Assembly (NCBI GenBank): GCA_023313575.1
Contig: JAJTTP010000003.1
Coordinates: forward strand, 186,001 to 250,000
DNA length: 64,000 bases
Reading direction: 5' to 3'
From: Eutypella sp. D-1
Lineage: Eukaryota; Ascomycota; Sordariomycetes; Xylariales; Diatrypaceae
Shown: piece after piece, positions 11,138-22,493 of the stretch
How positions within the stretch are numbered: position 1 is the first letter of the stretch
Layout: each line of letters begins with the position of its first letter
Notes under the pieces: generated by a model
The model's input: the letters and a program-made list of their open reading frames with translations, nothing else
Told to the model about the DNA's origin: nothing
Database searches by the model: none
Position numbers and translations under genes: made by a program

Positions 11138-12277
11138 TCAAGCAGCGCGCCCAGCGATTCTGGCCCTCCTGGCCTCCTCCTCCCGATTGGCGTCGACGCG
11201 GGCGAGGAAGTCCTGGCGGCTAGCGTAGGACTCCTTGGAGCGACCGGCAAGCTCGAGCTCGTCCTTCAGGCCCTCCTTGTCGACGAAGCCAGCCCAATCC
11301 ATCCGGCTCTTCTCGACGACGTTAAGCTTCTTGGCCTTGGCCTCCGCGGCCCGCTGCTCGCGCAGCTGCAGACGCACCGCCATGCCGAGGTCCAGGTCGG
11401 AGCGCCGACCCGCCCCGGTCACCCCCTCCACCACAGGCTCGAAGGCCGACCGGAACGCCTTGCGCGGCTGTCTGCGCCTCAGCTGCGCCTCGTCGTTCTC
11501 CGCGTCGCCGGATTCCGCTGCGGCCAGCGCCGCCGCCGCCTCGGCCGAGTTCGGGTCTAGAGACGCGAGGTAGAGTTTCGCCTCGGCTGATTCCCGTGGG
11601 ACTAGCTTCTCCTCCGTGTGTACCTTCCCGGCGAAGTTGTACGTGCGCTTGATCTTGATCATGACGGGAGGCTCAGATGCAATCGACTTCGCCTTTTCTA
11701 TAGCCTGGCCTCCTTGCTCCCCCTGATTTTGCGAGTCGGCGCCGTCCCCGTTAGAGGGGGGTTGTTGCTGCTGATCATCCTTCTCCTGCTGCGGGTCGGA
11801 CTTGGCCGGGACGATTGGCACGGCCGTCATCTTCGCCCACAGGTCGTCGACATCGATGGTCACTGGGCCCGTGATGGCGTGGGACCTGCGCTCAGCCTTC
11901 TCCGTAGCGCGCATACTGCGAGTCTTGATGAGGCCGCCTTCGCCGCCGCCCTCGCCATCGTCGTCGTCGCCACGGGTGGCGCCATCTTTGCGCCTTGCCT
12001 TCTTTTGCCGCTTCTTGGCCTTCTGTATGATCGCCTCGTCGCCCGAATTCTCGAATCCATCGTCCTTGTCGTCGGTAGCGGCGGCAGCGGTAATACCCTC
12101 ACCGGTCGGTCGTTTGCGCTTCGTCGTGGCGCTGGGTTTTGCATTGTTACTGTCTTCGTCTTCTGATTCTGATCCCGACGCGTCTGAAGCGCCGTCCGCG
12201 GGAGCAGCATCCGGTGCGAAGTCGGAGTCTTCTTCCGATGCGTACTCCTCATCGTCTAGTAGAGCGTCCGGGGGCAT
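11138..12277 (-). CDS. SWC5: SWR1-complex subunit SWC5 (BCNT/CFDP1 family)
   Basis: A single exon of 379 codons. The C-terminus carries the BCNT-C domain (about residues 295-379), with the characteristic WAGFVDKEGLKDELELAG followed by SKESYASRQDFLARV. The N-terminal half is acidic (DDEEYASEEDSDFAPD), as in Swc5, followed by basic nuclear-localisation-like clusters (KKRQKKARRK) and a TRSMRA segment. A middle motif IKIKRTYNFAGKVHTEEK is also typical of the family. Swc5 is a subunit of the SWR1 remodeller that exchanges histone H2A for H2A.Z. The ATG at 12277 is the first in frame and the stop is TGA at 11138-11140. Identification rests on the C-terminal domain and is strong. Confidence 0.93.
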   Translation of the reverse strand: MPPDALLDDEEYASEEDSDFAPDAAPADGASDASGSESEDEDSNNAKPSATTKRKRPTGEGITAAAATDDKDDGFENSGDEAIIQKAKKRQKKARRKDGATRGDDDDGEGGGEGGLIKTRSMRATEKAERRSHAITGPVTIDVDDLWAKMTAVPIVPAKSDPQQEKDDQQQQPPSNGDGADSQNQGEQGGQAIEKAKSIASEPPVMIKIKRTYNFAGKVHTEEKLVPRESAEAKLYLASLDPNSAEAAAALAAAESGDAENDEAQLRRRQPRKAFRSAFEPVVEGVTGAGRRSDLDLGMAVRLQLREQRAAEAKAKKLNVVEKSRMDWAGFVDKEGLKDELELAGRSKESYASRQDFLARVDANREEEARRARIAGRAA

Positions 12278-12980
12278 TTTTGGCGGTATCTACTGATTCG
12301 TTATAAAAGTGTTGTTCATGTATGTATTTAGTGCCGCCTACATAGGTGGGATAGATATTTATTTCGTTTTAGTGGGAAAGTAGTGAACACCGAGTAACCG
12401 TGGGGGCTTTTAAGTACATGTGCCAGGGTACGCAGGTACGATCGACAGGACATAGTGCTGCCAGAGCCCCTACTGTTTCCCCTGTCACACAGCTGCAGCA
12501 AGCCACTAACGGGGCCCACCACGCCCCATCAACCTTGTAAGGCATGGAACTTCTTCTCCTCCACATAACAGGTATGCAGGTAGAAAGCCCTCCAAGTTAT
12601 AAGCCAGTGCTGCTGGGCCACTCCAGACACCGAACAACCGCGAAATCAACGTCAAGCTGTGTATTGTCTACACTTCGAATTTAGGGGTAGACAGTCACTA
12701 ATTCATCATCAATATTGGAAGTTATATCTAGAAGCAAGCAAAGGAAAAAGAAGCATAGTTGGAAGGATAGTCAGAGATAAAAGATATCAATGCGCCACCA
12801 ATTTCTGCACCATGAGCATTCATTTCATTGCATTCATTACTTTGATACAAGTACGCCCTAGCCATATTGACAACACAGTAGTGGAAGTTTTATACAGCAT
12901 TTAAGTATATCTGACAGCACTTAAGCTGTCCTATCAGCTCTTTCATATACACTCCAATTATACATTGACAGGAAGCCGGT
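12278..12980. other. intergenic region
   Basis: This is the upstream region of SWC5 and the 3' flank of the MAPEG gene. The 81-codon open frame on the plus strand (12659-12904) shows no recognisable feature. Nothing else is seen. Confidence 0.5.
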
Positions 12981-13534
12981 CTAGAATCCCCAGTATGACT
13001 TGACGAGGAAGGCAGCGTAGCCCGCGAGGCCAACCTGGATGGCAAGGGTGCCGAAGTAGCCGGCGGGACGGCCGAGGCCCATGGCGTCTTTCCTGAGCAG
13101 GCCAAACTCGGTATGGGCGACGCGGAGGGCGAAGAGGGAGCCCAGTGCCGCCGTAAGGTACCGGCGGTTGCCGCCGTTGAGCTCGGCGGCCGCAGCGAAC
13201 ACCAGCGCCAGCGGTACGTTCTCCACGAAGTTCTGGTGGCACCGCGTCGCGAGGAAGAGCCCGTTCGCCTGGGCCGCCGGCGACTGCGCGTCCTCCTTGG
13301 ATGAGTTGTCCCCCAGGTACTGCTTGTCGGCGATGCGGCGCGCCGTCACGCGCCAGTTTAGCAGTGCGCCGAACAGGGCGAACGGCAGCACGAAAGATCC
13401 CGTCACGGCTTCAAAGCGGAAGGAAGCGTCATCGTTAGTATATAGATACGCTGTTTGGCGGATTCGAATGGCGGGGGAAACTCACGCAACAGGGGCTCGA
13501 GTACGGGAGTGGACAGTCCGATTCGGGTCGTCAT
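12981..13534 (-). CDS. MAPEG-family membrane protein
   Basis: Two exons, complement(12981..13408, 13486..13534), give 158 residues. The 77-nt intron (GTGAGT donor) sits after the 16th codon; splicing restores LLPVTGSFVLPFALFG, the usual MAPEG N-terminal membrane segment. Other family marks are an NxxE-like HQNFVENVPLALVF block and the later RVAHTEFGLLRKD and AGYFGTLAIQVGL. Four hydrophobic segments are visible, as expected for MAPEG proteins (microsomal glutathione S-transferase, leukotriene synthesis or related). Fungal members are mostly uncharacterised; some act as glutathione transferases or peroxidases in membranes. The start is the ATG MTTRIGLSTP at 13534. The exact activity cannot be read from the sequence. 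Confidence 0.9.
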
Positions 13535-14456
13535 CTTGATTTATGGGTTCAAATTGTATCCTTTGACGATGAGGATATTCTTATCAAAGGACGGCGAAGT
13601 CGTGGTGATAATTTGAAACTGGTTTGGAACAGAAAATTTGGCTTTGAAGGACCGAAAGTACTGGGCTATGAACGAGACGACCTCAGGAAGCTCCAGCAAC
13701 CCCGGAAAGATGAAATAAACTTAACGCCGGCATGCCACCCCATTTAAAGAGATTACAGTTCGACTAAAGGTGACCCACGCCCATGATCAGGTCTAAACTT
13801 TACGCTTTTACCTAATCATTATTCAGCTCCTTAGAAGATTATCTCGCGATATATGTAGACCGAACCACAAGCGGCGCATACGTAGGTATAATAGCATCAC
13901 TAGCGACATAGCCTAAGCCCAGTAGAATATGCACGGTGCTAAGCAGCACGCCACGACAGGATGAATTCTAAAACGTTTGCGGGATGAGCGACGAGGCTAC
14001 TCATACAGACTATACGGCATTCAGAAAAGGGGGGGGTTGCATAAGAGCAGGTCGCCGAGCCGAGCGGTGCTGAGCGTCTCCGAGGAAATTATTATTCTAC
14101 CTAGCACGTGGGATACCCCGGTTTGGTGGCATTGCCGAATTCGGACAGCTCCATGACAACTTCAGAACCATTGGAGCTGCGCCCGGAGAAAGATTTAAGT
14201 CACTGACGTCAGGCGATGTACTCCGAGTGGATACGTCATAATGCAAGTCAACTATGTCACAAAGAACTTCGCGTGCACACTGGGAGAGTGCCACGACTAT
14301 ATAAATGTAAATACGTGAAGGCTTCACCAGGAAACGAAGCCAAAGAAAATCTTCATAAATTCTTGGTTTGTAAACCTACCATTTGGAAGTAGATTGCGAG
14401 AAGAGTGCATACAACCGCGGCCAACTAAGGAAGCTCACCCATCATAAGCATCAATC
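13535..14456. other. divergent intergenic region
   Basis: This is the shared upstream region of the MAPEG gene (minus) and the CsbD-like gene (plus). No further coding signal is seen. Confidence 0.5.
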
Positions 14457-14880
14457 ATGCCTGGAAATAACCCTAACGAACATCCCTCTCTCATCGGCGG
14501 GCACGCTGAGTACATCAAGGGCGCGGCCGAGGTTAGTGTGAACCCACTCCGGGCCTAATAATCAGTTACAGGGCCAACAGGAGAGAGAAGGGACAGAGAG
14601 AGAGAGAGAGAGGAGAGACCATTGTCTATATATGGAATGGCTGAGCCCCTACAAACTAATATACGTGAGGTAGTCCACCATCGGCGACATCACGGGGTCC
14701 CACGCGTGGCGGTCCTCGGGCGAGCAGGCCAAGGCGCACGCCGTCGACTCGATGAAGGCGGCGGGCGAGGCCCGCGACCCGGCGGCCCGCGGCTATGGCG
14801 CCGCGGAGCAGAAGCTCGGCGAGGTCACCGGCTGCGAGGGCATGCAGAAGGAGGGGGCCGCCAGCAAGAAGTCCGAGTAG
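14457..14880 (+). CDS. CsbD-like small stress-response protein
   Basis: Two exons, 14457..14531 and 14674..14880, encode 93 residues. The intron has a GTTAGT donor and a clear ACTAAT branch site (14664-14670) shortly before its TAG acceptor. The spliced product starts MPGNNPNEHPSLIGGHAEY and continues GAAESTIGDITGSHAW. The C-terminus has GAAEQKLGEVTGCEGMQKEG, the repeated G/A-rich hydrophilic signature of the CsbD family. In fungi this family includes proteins described as mismatched base-pair and cruciform DNA recognition proteins (Hmp1 of Ustilago). The protein is small, charged and lacks a signal peptide, so it is likely soluble, and it is probably stress-induced. The intron contains a GA microsatellite (about 14595-14613). 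The role here is inferred from family only. Confidence 0.85.
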
Positions 14881-14892
14881 GTCAGGTCGAGG

Positions 14893-14940
14893 GATGTCGA
14901 TGCGATGCGATACGATGCGATACGATGCGATACAATGCGG
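14893..14940. repeat. short tandem repeat, unit about 10 bp (gatgcgatac)
   Basis: Roughly four and a half imperfect copies of a ten-base unit sit immediately 3' of the CsbD-like gene stop codon, probably in its 3' UTR. This is a simple repeat likely to vary between strains. Confidence 0.8.
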
Positions 14941-15197
14941 GACAAATGAAAAGATGAGACAAAAAACAAATACTGGGATACGCGGGGATATGTAATTACA
15001 TGTCATAGCATGATGGGTACGATTATACAATGCGGGACAGGTCGTGGCAGGGCTAGGCGTTATATTGGGTTCTACTGCCGAGTGAGCCACTTGGGAAGTA
15101 AATGAAGCATTCTCCTCAATTACCAGCGGCTGTTCTGAGATGACACTCGCACTTGGTGATTTACATGCCTGCCTAGATGAAAGTCAGCCCGACGTTC

Positions 15198-16224
15198 CTA
15201 CGAGGACGACGTCGACGGCTTCAATCCCTTGAATTCCTTCGTGATGTTGGTGATGGCCTCTTCGACGGGGAGCCTCTCCATGCTGCTGGCGCCGTAGAAC
15301 CCGTGGAGGCCCTCGACGCGGTCAATGACGTAGCGGGCGTCATCAGGACGGGCAATGGGCCCGCCGTGGCACAGGAAGATGAGGTCGGGATTGACCTCGC
15401 GGGCGGCGTCACGGATCTCGGCGATGAGCGCGACGCTCTCGTCGAGGGTCTTGCCCGACCGCGCGCCGATGGACCCACTCGTTGTGAGGCCCATGTGAGC
15501 AACGAGGACGTCGGCGCCGGCGCGCGCCATTGCGCGCGCTTGATCGGCATCGAAGACGTAGGGCGTGGTGAGCAGGCCCTGGGCGCGCGCCTCGCGCACC
15601 AGCTCCACCTCACACTCGTACCCCATGCCGGTCTCCTCAAGGCTGCGGCGGAAGGCGCCGTCGATAAGGCCGACGGTGGGGAAGTTCTGGACGCCGGCGA
15701 AGCCGAGGTCCGCGAGCCGCCGCAGGAACCGCGGGATCTCCCGGAACGGGTCGCTCGCGCATACGCCCGCCAGCACCGGCGTGTGCCGCACCACCGGCAG
15801 CACCTCGCCTGCCATCTCCTCCACCACCTGGTTCGCGTCCCCGTAAGGCATCAGTCCCGCCAGCGAGCCCCGCCCCGCCATCCGGTACCGCCCGCTGTTG
15901 TACACGATGATCAGGTCGCCGCCCCCGGCCTCAACGAACTTGGCTGAGAGACCGATGCCTGTTTGTATACAGGGTGGTCAATACAGTACATGGCTTTACT
16001 GCTGTGATGATTATAGTCTTCTCATCTGTCTTATCGTGCCTGAAAAACTTTAGGCACGGGTATGTAGCTCTCCCTAGCCTTGGACCGAGTAGAGGGGATA
16101 AAATAAAAATAGGTGCGTCTCGGGGTTCCCACTTACCTGCCCCGGCTCCGACGATGATCTTTCCCTTTGCGAGCGAAGCCCGCAGTGCCGCGAGGGCCTC
16201 TTCTCGATTGCTCGGCCGTCCCAT
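15198..16224 (-). CDS. TIM-barrel enzyme, PEP-hydrolase-like family (Tm-1 C-terminal half homologue)
   Basis: Two exons, complement(15198..15958, 16137..16224), encode 282 residues. The 178-nt intron has a GTAAGT donor, and splicing yields the glycine-rich [20 protein letters not shown]. Downstream are the family blocks [33 protein letters not shown] [37 protein letters not shown] and FLCHGGPIA. These mark the TIM-barrel domain called PEP_hydrolase, which in the tomato Tm-1 protein is fused behind a UPF0261 domain. The divergent neighbour starting at 16671 is exactly that UPF0261 partner, so the two probably act together. The reaction is not established. The first in-frame ATG ([16 protein letters not shown]) at 16224 is chosen; an upstream GTG is possible but unlikely. 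Confidence 0.9.
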
Positions 16225-16670
16225 CTTTGTTGCTTCGCAGGTTTCGATTGTTCTCCGAGCTTTCTTTATCTCGTCCCTCGTCAAACTCACCCAGTCGTTT
16301 CGTTTCCCGTACCAAAAGAAAATAATAGAATCGGAGAATCGCCTTCTAGTGTTGATCTAAATCGCACTAAGTAGACGGGATTAGGTATATGTTCGTGCCG
16401 ATGATGTAGTCGGTTATGAGATACATGCTACATATTTGATTTGGATTTTTTTAAAAAGTGCCACGGCATTCCGATGCCTTAAGTAATTCCAGATCTTGGG
16501 AAGCCTGCATTAGACATTACTTATTAAGTCATTGGTGCCACTTGACCCCTCGCCACGTCATAATTATTTCTTTTTTCTACCGAAGTGCCGCACTCACATA
16601 AAGTGTCCTAATCCGCGGGAAGTCTTTCCCTCCCATCTACATTCGCGAATGGCATCGACCTTTTGATACA
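16225..16670. promoter_or_regulatory. bidirectional promoter region of the Tm-1-like gene pair
   Basis: These 446 bp separate two divergent genes whose products correspond to the two halves of one plant protein. The whole interval must hold both promoters, so co-regulation is likely. No specific factor site was identified. Confidence 0.6.
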
Positions 16671-18240
16671 ATGATGGCCTCAGACAACATCACGATTGCT
16701 TTGGTAGGAACATGTGATTCGAAGTTACAGGAGCTTCTTCATCTAAAGAAACTCGTTGTCGAGGCGGGCGCTTCCTCCGCCATTTTAATCGATGTTGGGT
16801 CTTATCCGGTTCAGCATGAGGGCATCGATGTGAGCAGGGACAAGACGCCAGGCTACGCAGCTCACCGCGAGGGGGAGCTCGCGAAGGCGGATCGTAGCAG
16901 CTGCATCAAAATCATGACCGAGTGCGCCAAGAGCTACGTGCAGTCCCTTTACCACGAAGGCAAAATCCAGGGCATTATATCTGCCGGTGGTAGCGGCGGG
17001 ACATCGCTCGCCGCTCCTGTCATGCGCGAAGCTCTACCAATTGGCTTTCCGAAACTCATCGTTTCGACTATCGCAAGCGGCGACACTGGCCCGCTGGTTG
17101 GCGAGTCGGATGTGACAATGATGTATTCGGTCGTCGACATCGCAGGCTCGAACAGCCTGTTGGATCGCATCTTTTCAAATGCAGCTGGTGCAATCGTGGG
17201 TATGGCTCGCGCATGGGCATCGCCAACAAAAGCGACTGCGAAGACGAACAAGAAGAGGGTTGGTATCACGATGTTCGGAGTGACAACTCCATGCGTTGAT
17301 AAGGCCCGGGATCTCCTTGAGACGAAGTACGATTGCGAGTGCTTCGTCTTTCACGCAACCGGACACGGTGGCCGTGCGCTGGAAAGACTAGTTGCGACTG
17401 GCCAACTCGACGCAGTTCTCGATATCACCACGACAGAAGTCTGTGACTATTTAATGGGAGGTAATATGAGTGCGGGCCCCGCCCGGCTTGAAGCAGCGCC
17501 CAAGGCCGGGATACCCTATGTAGTCTCGCTTGGCGCGACAGACAGTAAGTTGATATTGCCAAAAAACAAAACCCCCGTGTGCTCTATAATGAGACATACA
17601 TTTCCCCCTCGTTTGAGACGTATTTTCCGCCTAATTCAAGAAAATTTGAGACCTCTTGACTGAGGGGACTTATCAGAATTCGAGATAACTGACATGAAAC
17701 GTCGGCAGTGGTGAATTTCGGCGCTCGAGCTACGGTGCCAGAAAAATATCATGAGCGGCACTTGTACCAACACAACGACGTGGTAACACGTAGGCAACTC
17801 TTTACTGATATACACACATCTTTGATGATGTATTTGCCGATCCTTCAGCGTGTGGTCTGAAGTTCTTGAAGCTAGAGTTTCATATTTTGATTCAGCCCGA
17901 TCTGATCAAGTGAGAACAATGACTGACTTAAGGTATTGCAGTGATGCGCACAACAGCAGAAGAATGCAAGATGGTTGGCGAATTCATCGCTAACAAGCTA
18001 AAGCGATTCGCTTCAGACCAGAAGAAGGTCAAAGTGGTACTGCCAAAGGGTGGCGTTAGTCTCCTCGCGACGCCCGGTGCAACTTATGCAGATGCAGAAG
18101 CCGATGAAGCAACCTTTGAAGCGATAAGGAAGGGTCTCAAAGGGACGGGGATCGAAGTGGTTGAGCGCGGTGAGGCGATCAACGATGAGATATTCGCGAA
18201 GGATGTTGCTAATATGCTTGCTGCCATGCTCCCGGATTGA
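16671..18240 (+). CDS. Tm-1-like / UPF0261 family protein
   Basis: Three exons, 16671..17544, 17709..17789 and 17942..18240, encode 417 residues. Introns of 164 and 152 nt have GTAAGT and GTAGGC donors; splicing gives LGATDMVNFGARATVPEKYH and VVTLMRTTAEECKM in one frame. The protein starts ITIALVGTCDSKLQEL and has the conserved glycine-rich ISAGGSGGTSLAAPVMR, VSTIASGDTGPLVGESDVTM and VFHATGHGGRALERL blocks of the Tm-1-like ATP-binding domain. The C-terminal segment KVVLPKGGVSLLATPG is also typical. Tomato Tm-1 binds ATP and blocks tobamovirus replication; the native role of fungal and bacterial relatives is unclear. It is divergently paired with the TIM-barrel gene at 15198-16224. Two ATGs open the frame (MMAS); the first is annotated. 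Confidence 0.92.
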
Positions 18241-20825
18241 TGTATCTTCCTGAGATGTGGGCCCCGGTGTGGTCGATCAGGAGCTAAAGAAACGGCCGGT
18301 CGGCCCACTGCGGGATCGCTACGATGCTGGGGAAATAGCCTGTCGAGTTTCGTATACGGGCACGGCTTTCTTCCTTCTTGGAAAGACTTACTTATCGCCT
18401 ATCTCCCGTTGCCCCCCCGTTTTTGCCCGTACAATCGGTGGTAGTTTCTACAATCAAGATTCAATATCATTACTAGCCAATCACGGTACGTATCACTGCT
18501 CTCATTAAGCAGGCCGTGGGAGAATTGGTCGCGAATTGGTCACGATGTCGTAGCCTGCCTGACATAGAAATGTATAGTTGTTATCGTCATTCTGTCATCC
18601 TACCCGATTCTGGATGGCCAGTTGGCCGGATAGAAGCGCACCAAGACTGAGTGAGTGTGCGTACCTGAAAGACATTCGGTGGCAACATGATAAGCCTCCG
18701 CGTCCCCGGCTATCACCAAGCCAGAATGTGAGGATGACCAATGCCGGCGACGATCATGGCTAACTAAATGTAGTTTGTAGATGACTTGGAGATCTTGCGA
18801 CCACCGGTCATTGCCGGTCTCCTCATAGCCCGCTGCATGAGCAGTCTGATTGGCTATACAGAGAGGGAGGCGCATTCGGACATGCTACATAACGGGGGAC
18901 ATGCATGATACATATTACACCAGAGCAAACGTCCTGACATCCACCTAGACAACCGAAGTTACCATGTATGCCTGCATGCTGTCTCCCGTCCAGCCCGTCC
19001 AGCCCGTCCCTAGGGCTGCCTTCCACTCCGCCCACTGTATCGCATATACTAGGCGGGCCGTAGTGGGGGGACAGTACCTTAACGGCTGCCTAGGAAGGTT
19101 ACGCTGGTACGGTTGCAAGGTACGTGAAAAAAATTGAAAATGAAAAATGAAAATTCAAAAAATTGACCCAGTGGCAAGAGCATATGAGCACCTACGCAAT
19201 CAAGCATTTGCTGGTTACTGTCATCTGCCATTCAATCCATGTCTTCCTTATTGTCATTGGTTCCCGTTATGATTGATTGTTTCCTTAGCAAGGTTGAGCT
19301 GGAGTTTTTCTGGTGATTCCATGAACCTCCACCAGTTCAAACCCCGCCTTGACCCGAAGTCCACGATCATATGGAAGTACCTTAACATGTTCCCTTCCAA
19401 TGCTGTTGCGATTGGAAGCTTCTTTCAATTCGGAAGTTACCACCAAAGACGCGTTCAACCGTTTGCCTAGAGCTCTAGGTATGCGTATATGTGTGTGCGC
19501 GCATGTGCCCGGTATGGCAACATAGATTACCTGGTAGCGACATACTACTCGCTATAACGACATGAGGTACTTTACCTACCTACAATGGATCTTATAGGTA
19601 CCTAATTGGGTAGGAAAAAAAAGTATGTACTTATCCATCTAGTTACCTCTACCCAGGTAGACTGGTAGGTAGGTACCTAGCTCTAGGTAATTAGTGGCAT
19701 GTCGCACATCAGGACCCTGAAAAAGCAACCCCAGCCCGAAAAAGCACCTAGGGTCCAGTCCATTTCGGTCCCCTCCTGGGTCTTCCCCCCCAATACCCCC
19801 CCTCATGATCCCTCTTGGTCCCTCCTGGTCCCTTCATGGACCCTCCCGGCCTTCTTACGATTACTCTTGGCCCCCTCGGTCTCTTTTTAGTTACCCATCT
19901 GTCGCAAGGGGAAAATCCCATGGATCCGATCCATCTTCGAAATGATCCACACCCACAATACATCGGATAGGTTGTCAAGTCGTCCCGAAATTGGGAAATT
20001 GGGACATCGGGAAAATTGTTCCTGATTGTTTGTCTGTCTGATTATCTTTTTGACCATAGACATCAGGAGACCCAGGCAACCAGGAGACCCTTAGATCCTC
20101 AGATCTTCAGACCCTTACTTCAAACCCCTTCAACCCTGAACACTTTGTCAAAGTTAGCCCTACTCTATTTGCCGATCTTACGAAACATTGCAGCCACCAA
20201 TTTTCGCCACAATCACACGATAACACCATCTCTATCATCGTCGCTATCACCGTCTCCCTTCTAAGCCTCTAAAGCTCCTAAAGGGTCACCGTTACCGTTC
20301 GTTCCTAACTAGACCGTCGAGTCTACGAAATACCCTGAATCGCCTAGGAGCTTCTAAAATTCTCTCCTTTTTTTTTTTTTTGCCTTAAGCCCCTTGGAAG
20401 GGACCTGCCTATATCTACAACATCAGCCCCTCACCACGGCTTTCGACTGAATTTTTTTGGTGGGGGACTCTACGCTCAACGCAACGAGTCTCTAGTAGAG
20501 TAGAGCCGAGGCTCGTTCTCTAACTTCCAGAATTAAGCCAATATCGACTCTTTACACTCATTTATCTTGTACTTTTTTGGTGGTGGTTTATCCATGTTTC
20601 AAGATATTTCTTGACAATTATCTGGGAAGTTAGAAGGCCGTCTTGCTCTGTGAGGGTATGGACTTGGAAACCACCCCTTTCTAACCCCCCCTCATCCATC
20701 CTCCATCCTCCATCCCCAAAATAGACAGGCAGACTCACTAATACGCACGCCCGCCTTGTCACCTGATAAAGACTGGCTCTGTGCCTGTGCCCCACACCGG
20801 TGCCCCGACTTCTCCGTGTCGTACG
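18241..20825. other. long intergenic region with simple-sequence stretches
   Basis: About 2.6 kb without a convincing gene. It holds A-rich tracts (19127-19170), two perfect TAGGTACCTA palindromes (19595 and 19670), a region of repeated GGTCCCTC/TGG units (about 19760-19860), a T run near 20370, and C-rich sequence up to the SET gene. The last few hundred bases are probably promoter and 5' UTR of the SET gene. Confidence 0.5.
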
Positions 20826-22493
20826 ATGGACATCAGCTCAGATGATGAAGTCGACATGCGCATCGAGACTCTTCTCCAAGATCGTCAGAACTTGACTACT
20901 GAGTTGCTGAACAATCCCTATGATTTAATCACCTATCTTCGGCGGGCTGTGGTGCATTCTCATCTGAGTTATCCCGACTTGGCGGCCGGCGATGCTTATA
21001 GAGCTTTACTCTTGACAGACGAGGTTCGGGATGAGAGTTTCGAGTATCACACCCAGGCCCTTGGTGCCCTCAAGCAGCACTTCGAGGGGAACTTCCCAGA
21101 GGTACTCGACCATGGTACCCTAGCTTCCAGTTACCTCCGTCCTGCCCCAGGGGCTGGAGCTCGAGACCTTTCTAACTTTGTCTCCCTAGCCTCCGTCAGA
21201 AGCTATCAGATTCTATCTTTGAGCCTCCTCCTCTGCGGTTGTCTAAAAAGCGCCAGGAATTTCTGCGATCGTGGACTTGCAATAGTGCCCGAAAACAAGG
21301 ATCTCCTAGAAACGAGTAGTTATATCGATACCGTCGCCGAACGCAGGCTGCGAAGGCCGCTATCTGGTATAAACGATCTTCCGGATTGGGGCATGGTTCG
21401 ACGGGAGGTTTACCCCTGGAATAATCATGAGCCTGATCGTTTCTCGGATGAGTCTCTTCAGTTCCTCAACCAGGAGCTGGCAAAGATGGCGCCCAAATGT
21501 GTCGTTAAAGTAGCAAATCTCCCCGTACTTCTTGACGGTGCTAGCTCGACAGATAACTACACAATAATCCCGACGTGCAACCAACTAGGGCTTTTCGCCA
21601 AAGATGATATCGCCCCGGGCGAAGTCGTACTCGAAGAATACTCGCTGGTGACCGCAAACAATCGGCTCAAGGAATCCGTCTGCGATGCTTGCAGCGGCGA
21701 GCTTCCAGCCTTGGGTGCTGAATCAACCGCTGTTAATTGTCCCGACTGCCATGACACCGTTTTCTGCGACCAACATTGCTTCGACATGGCACAAGCTCTC
21801 TACCACCCGGCCGTTTGCGAAAAAGACGTCGACTCGATCGCGAAGGACCCGGACGCCAAAGATGCTGACGAAACGCTCCACCTTCTACTGCTGTCCCGCA
21901 TTCTAGCCATGGCTGCGCATCAGAATATTCATCCACTCGAGGTCAACCAGATCAAATATATATGGGGAGATTTCGTCGCTTCCAGCACCAATGAGATCGA
22001 TCTATCCCCCAAGGCGGGCCCGCCTCCTGACTGGACCCTTCCCTTCTCATTCGAATACAATATTGAGACGCCGCTACACATTCTCGAGAAAATGGACATC
22101 GACATATTTGCAGCCATTTCGCACTACGATACCTGGGTTTTAAATAGCCTTTATAGCAAGTTCCGTGGAACAGCTTCGGCACGTAAGAACCCGAGGGATG
22201 GACGGCCCGACGTTGCTGCTGTACATCCATTTTGGTGTTTGGCCAACCATGATTGTAATCCGAATGTCACTTGGGAATGGGGTGGCCGGATGGTGTTATG
22301 GGCTAGAGAGAAGCGTGTCGTCGGTAATATACCAGGGGGTATCAAGAAAGACGAGGAGATCCTGAATCACTATTGCGATATCGAACTTCCAGTACAACAG
22401 CGACGGGAATGGGCGAGCGGTAGTCTTGGGGGTTGGTGCATGTGCGCCAGGTGTCGCGAGGAAGCAGCAGCATCAGCCTCTGCTTCTGGGTAA
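20826..22493 (+). CDS. TPR / SET-domain protein with zinc-binding insert
   Basis: A single exon of 555 codons from the ATG MDISSDDEVDMR. The N-terminal ~200 residues are helical and look like TPR repeats. A SET domain follows: the start GLFAKDDIAPGEVVLEE (about 251), an inserted MYND-like cysteine cluster with CDACSGELPAL and CPDCHDTVFCDQHC (about 285-318), the SET core CLANHDCNPNVTWEWGG (about 470) and EILNHYCDIELP (about 515), and a post-SET type cysteine group CMCARCREE near the C-terminus. The NHDCNPN segment corresponds to the NHSCxPN motif, so SAM binding is plausible. Such fungal SET proteins are presumed lysine methyltransferases with unknown substrates. An upstream GTG extends the frame, but the ATG is preferred. 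Confidence 0.9.
   Translation: MDISSDDEVDMRIETLLQDRQNLTTELLNNPYDLITYLRRAVVHSHLSYPDLAAGDAYRALLLTDEVRDESFEYHTQALGALKQHFEGNFPEVLDHGTLASSYLRPAPGAGARDLSNFVSLASVRSYQILSLSLLLCGCLKSARNFCDRGLAIVPENKDLLETSSYIDTVAERRLRRPLSGINDLPDWGMVRREVYPWNNHEPDRFSDESLQFLNQELAKMAPKCVVKVANLPVLLDGASSTDNYTIIPTCNQLGLFAKDDIAPGEVVLEEYSLVTANNRLKESVCDACSGELPALGAESTAVNCPDCHDTVFCDQHCFDMAQALYHPAVCEKDVDSIAKDPDAKDADETLHLLLLSRILAMAAHQNIHPLEVNQIKYIWGDFVASSTNEIDLSPKAGPPPDWTLPFSFEYNIETPLHILEKMDIDIFAAISHYDTWVLNSLYSKFRGTASARKNPRDGRPDVAAVHPFWCLANHDCNPNVTWEWGGRMVLWAREKRVVGNIPGGIKKDEEILNHYCDIELPVQQRREWASGSLGGWCMCARCREEAAASASASG

Noticed and set aside
14595..14613. GA microsatellite
   Set aside because: Lies inside the CsbD-like gene's intron; ordinary simple repeat.
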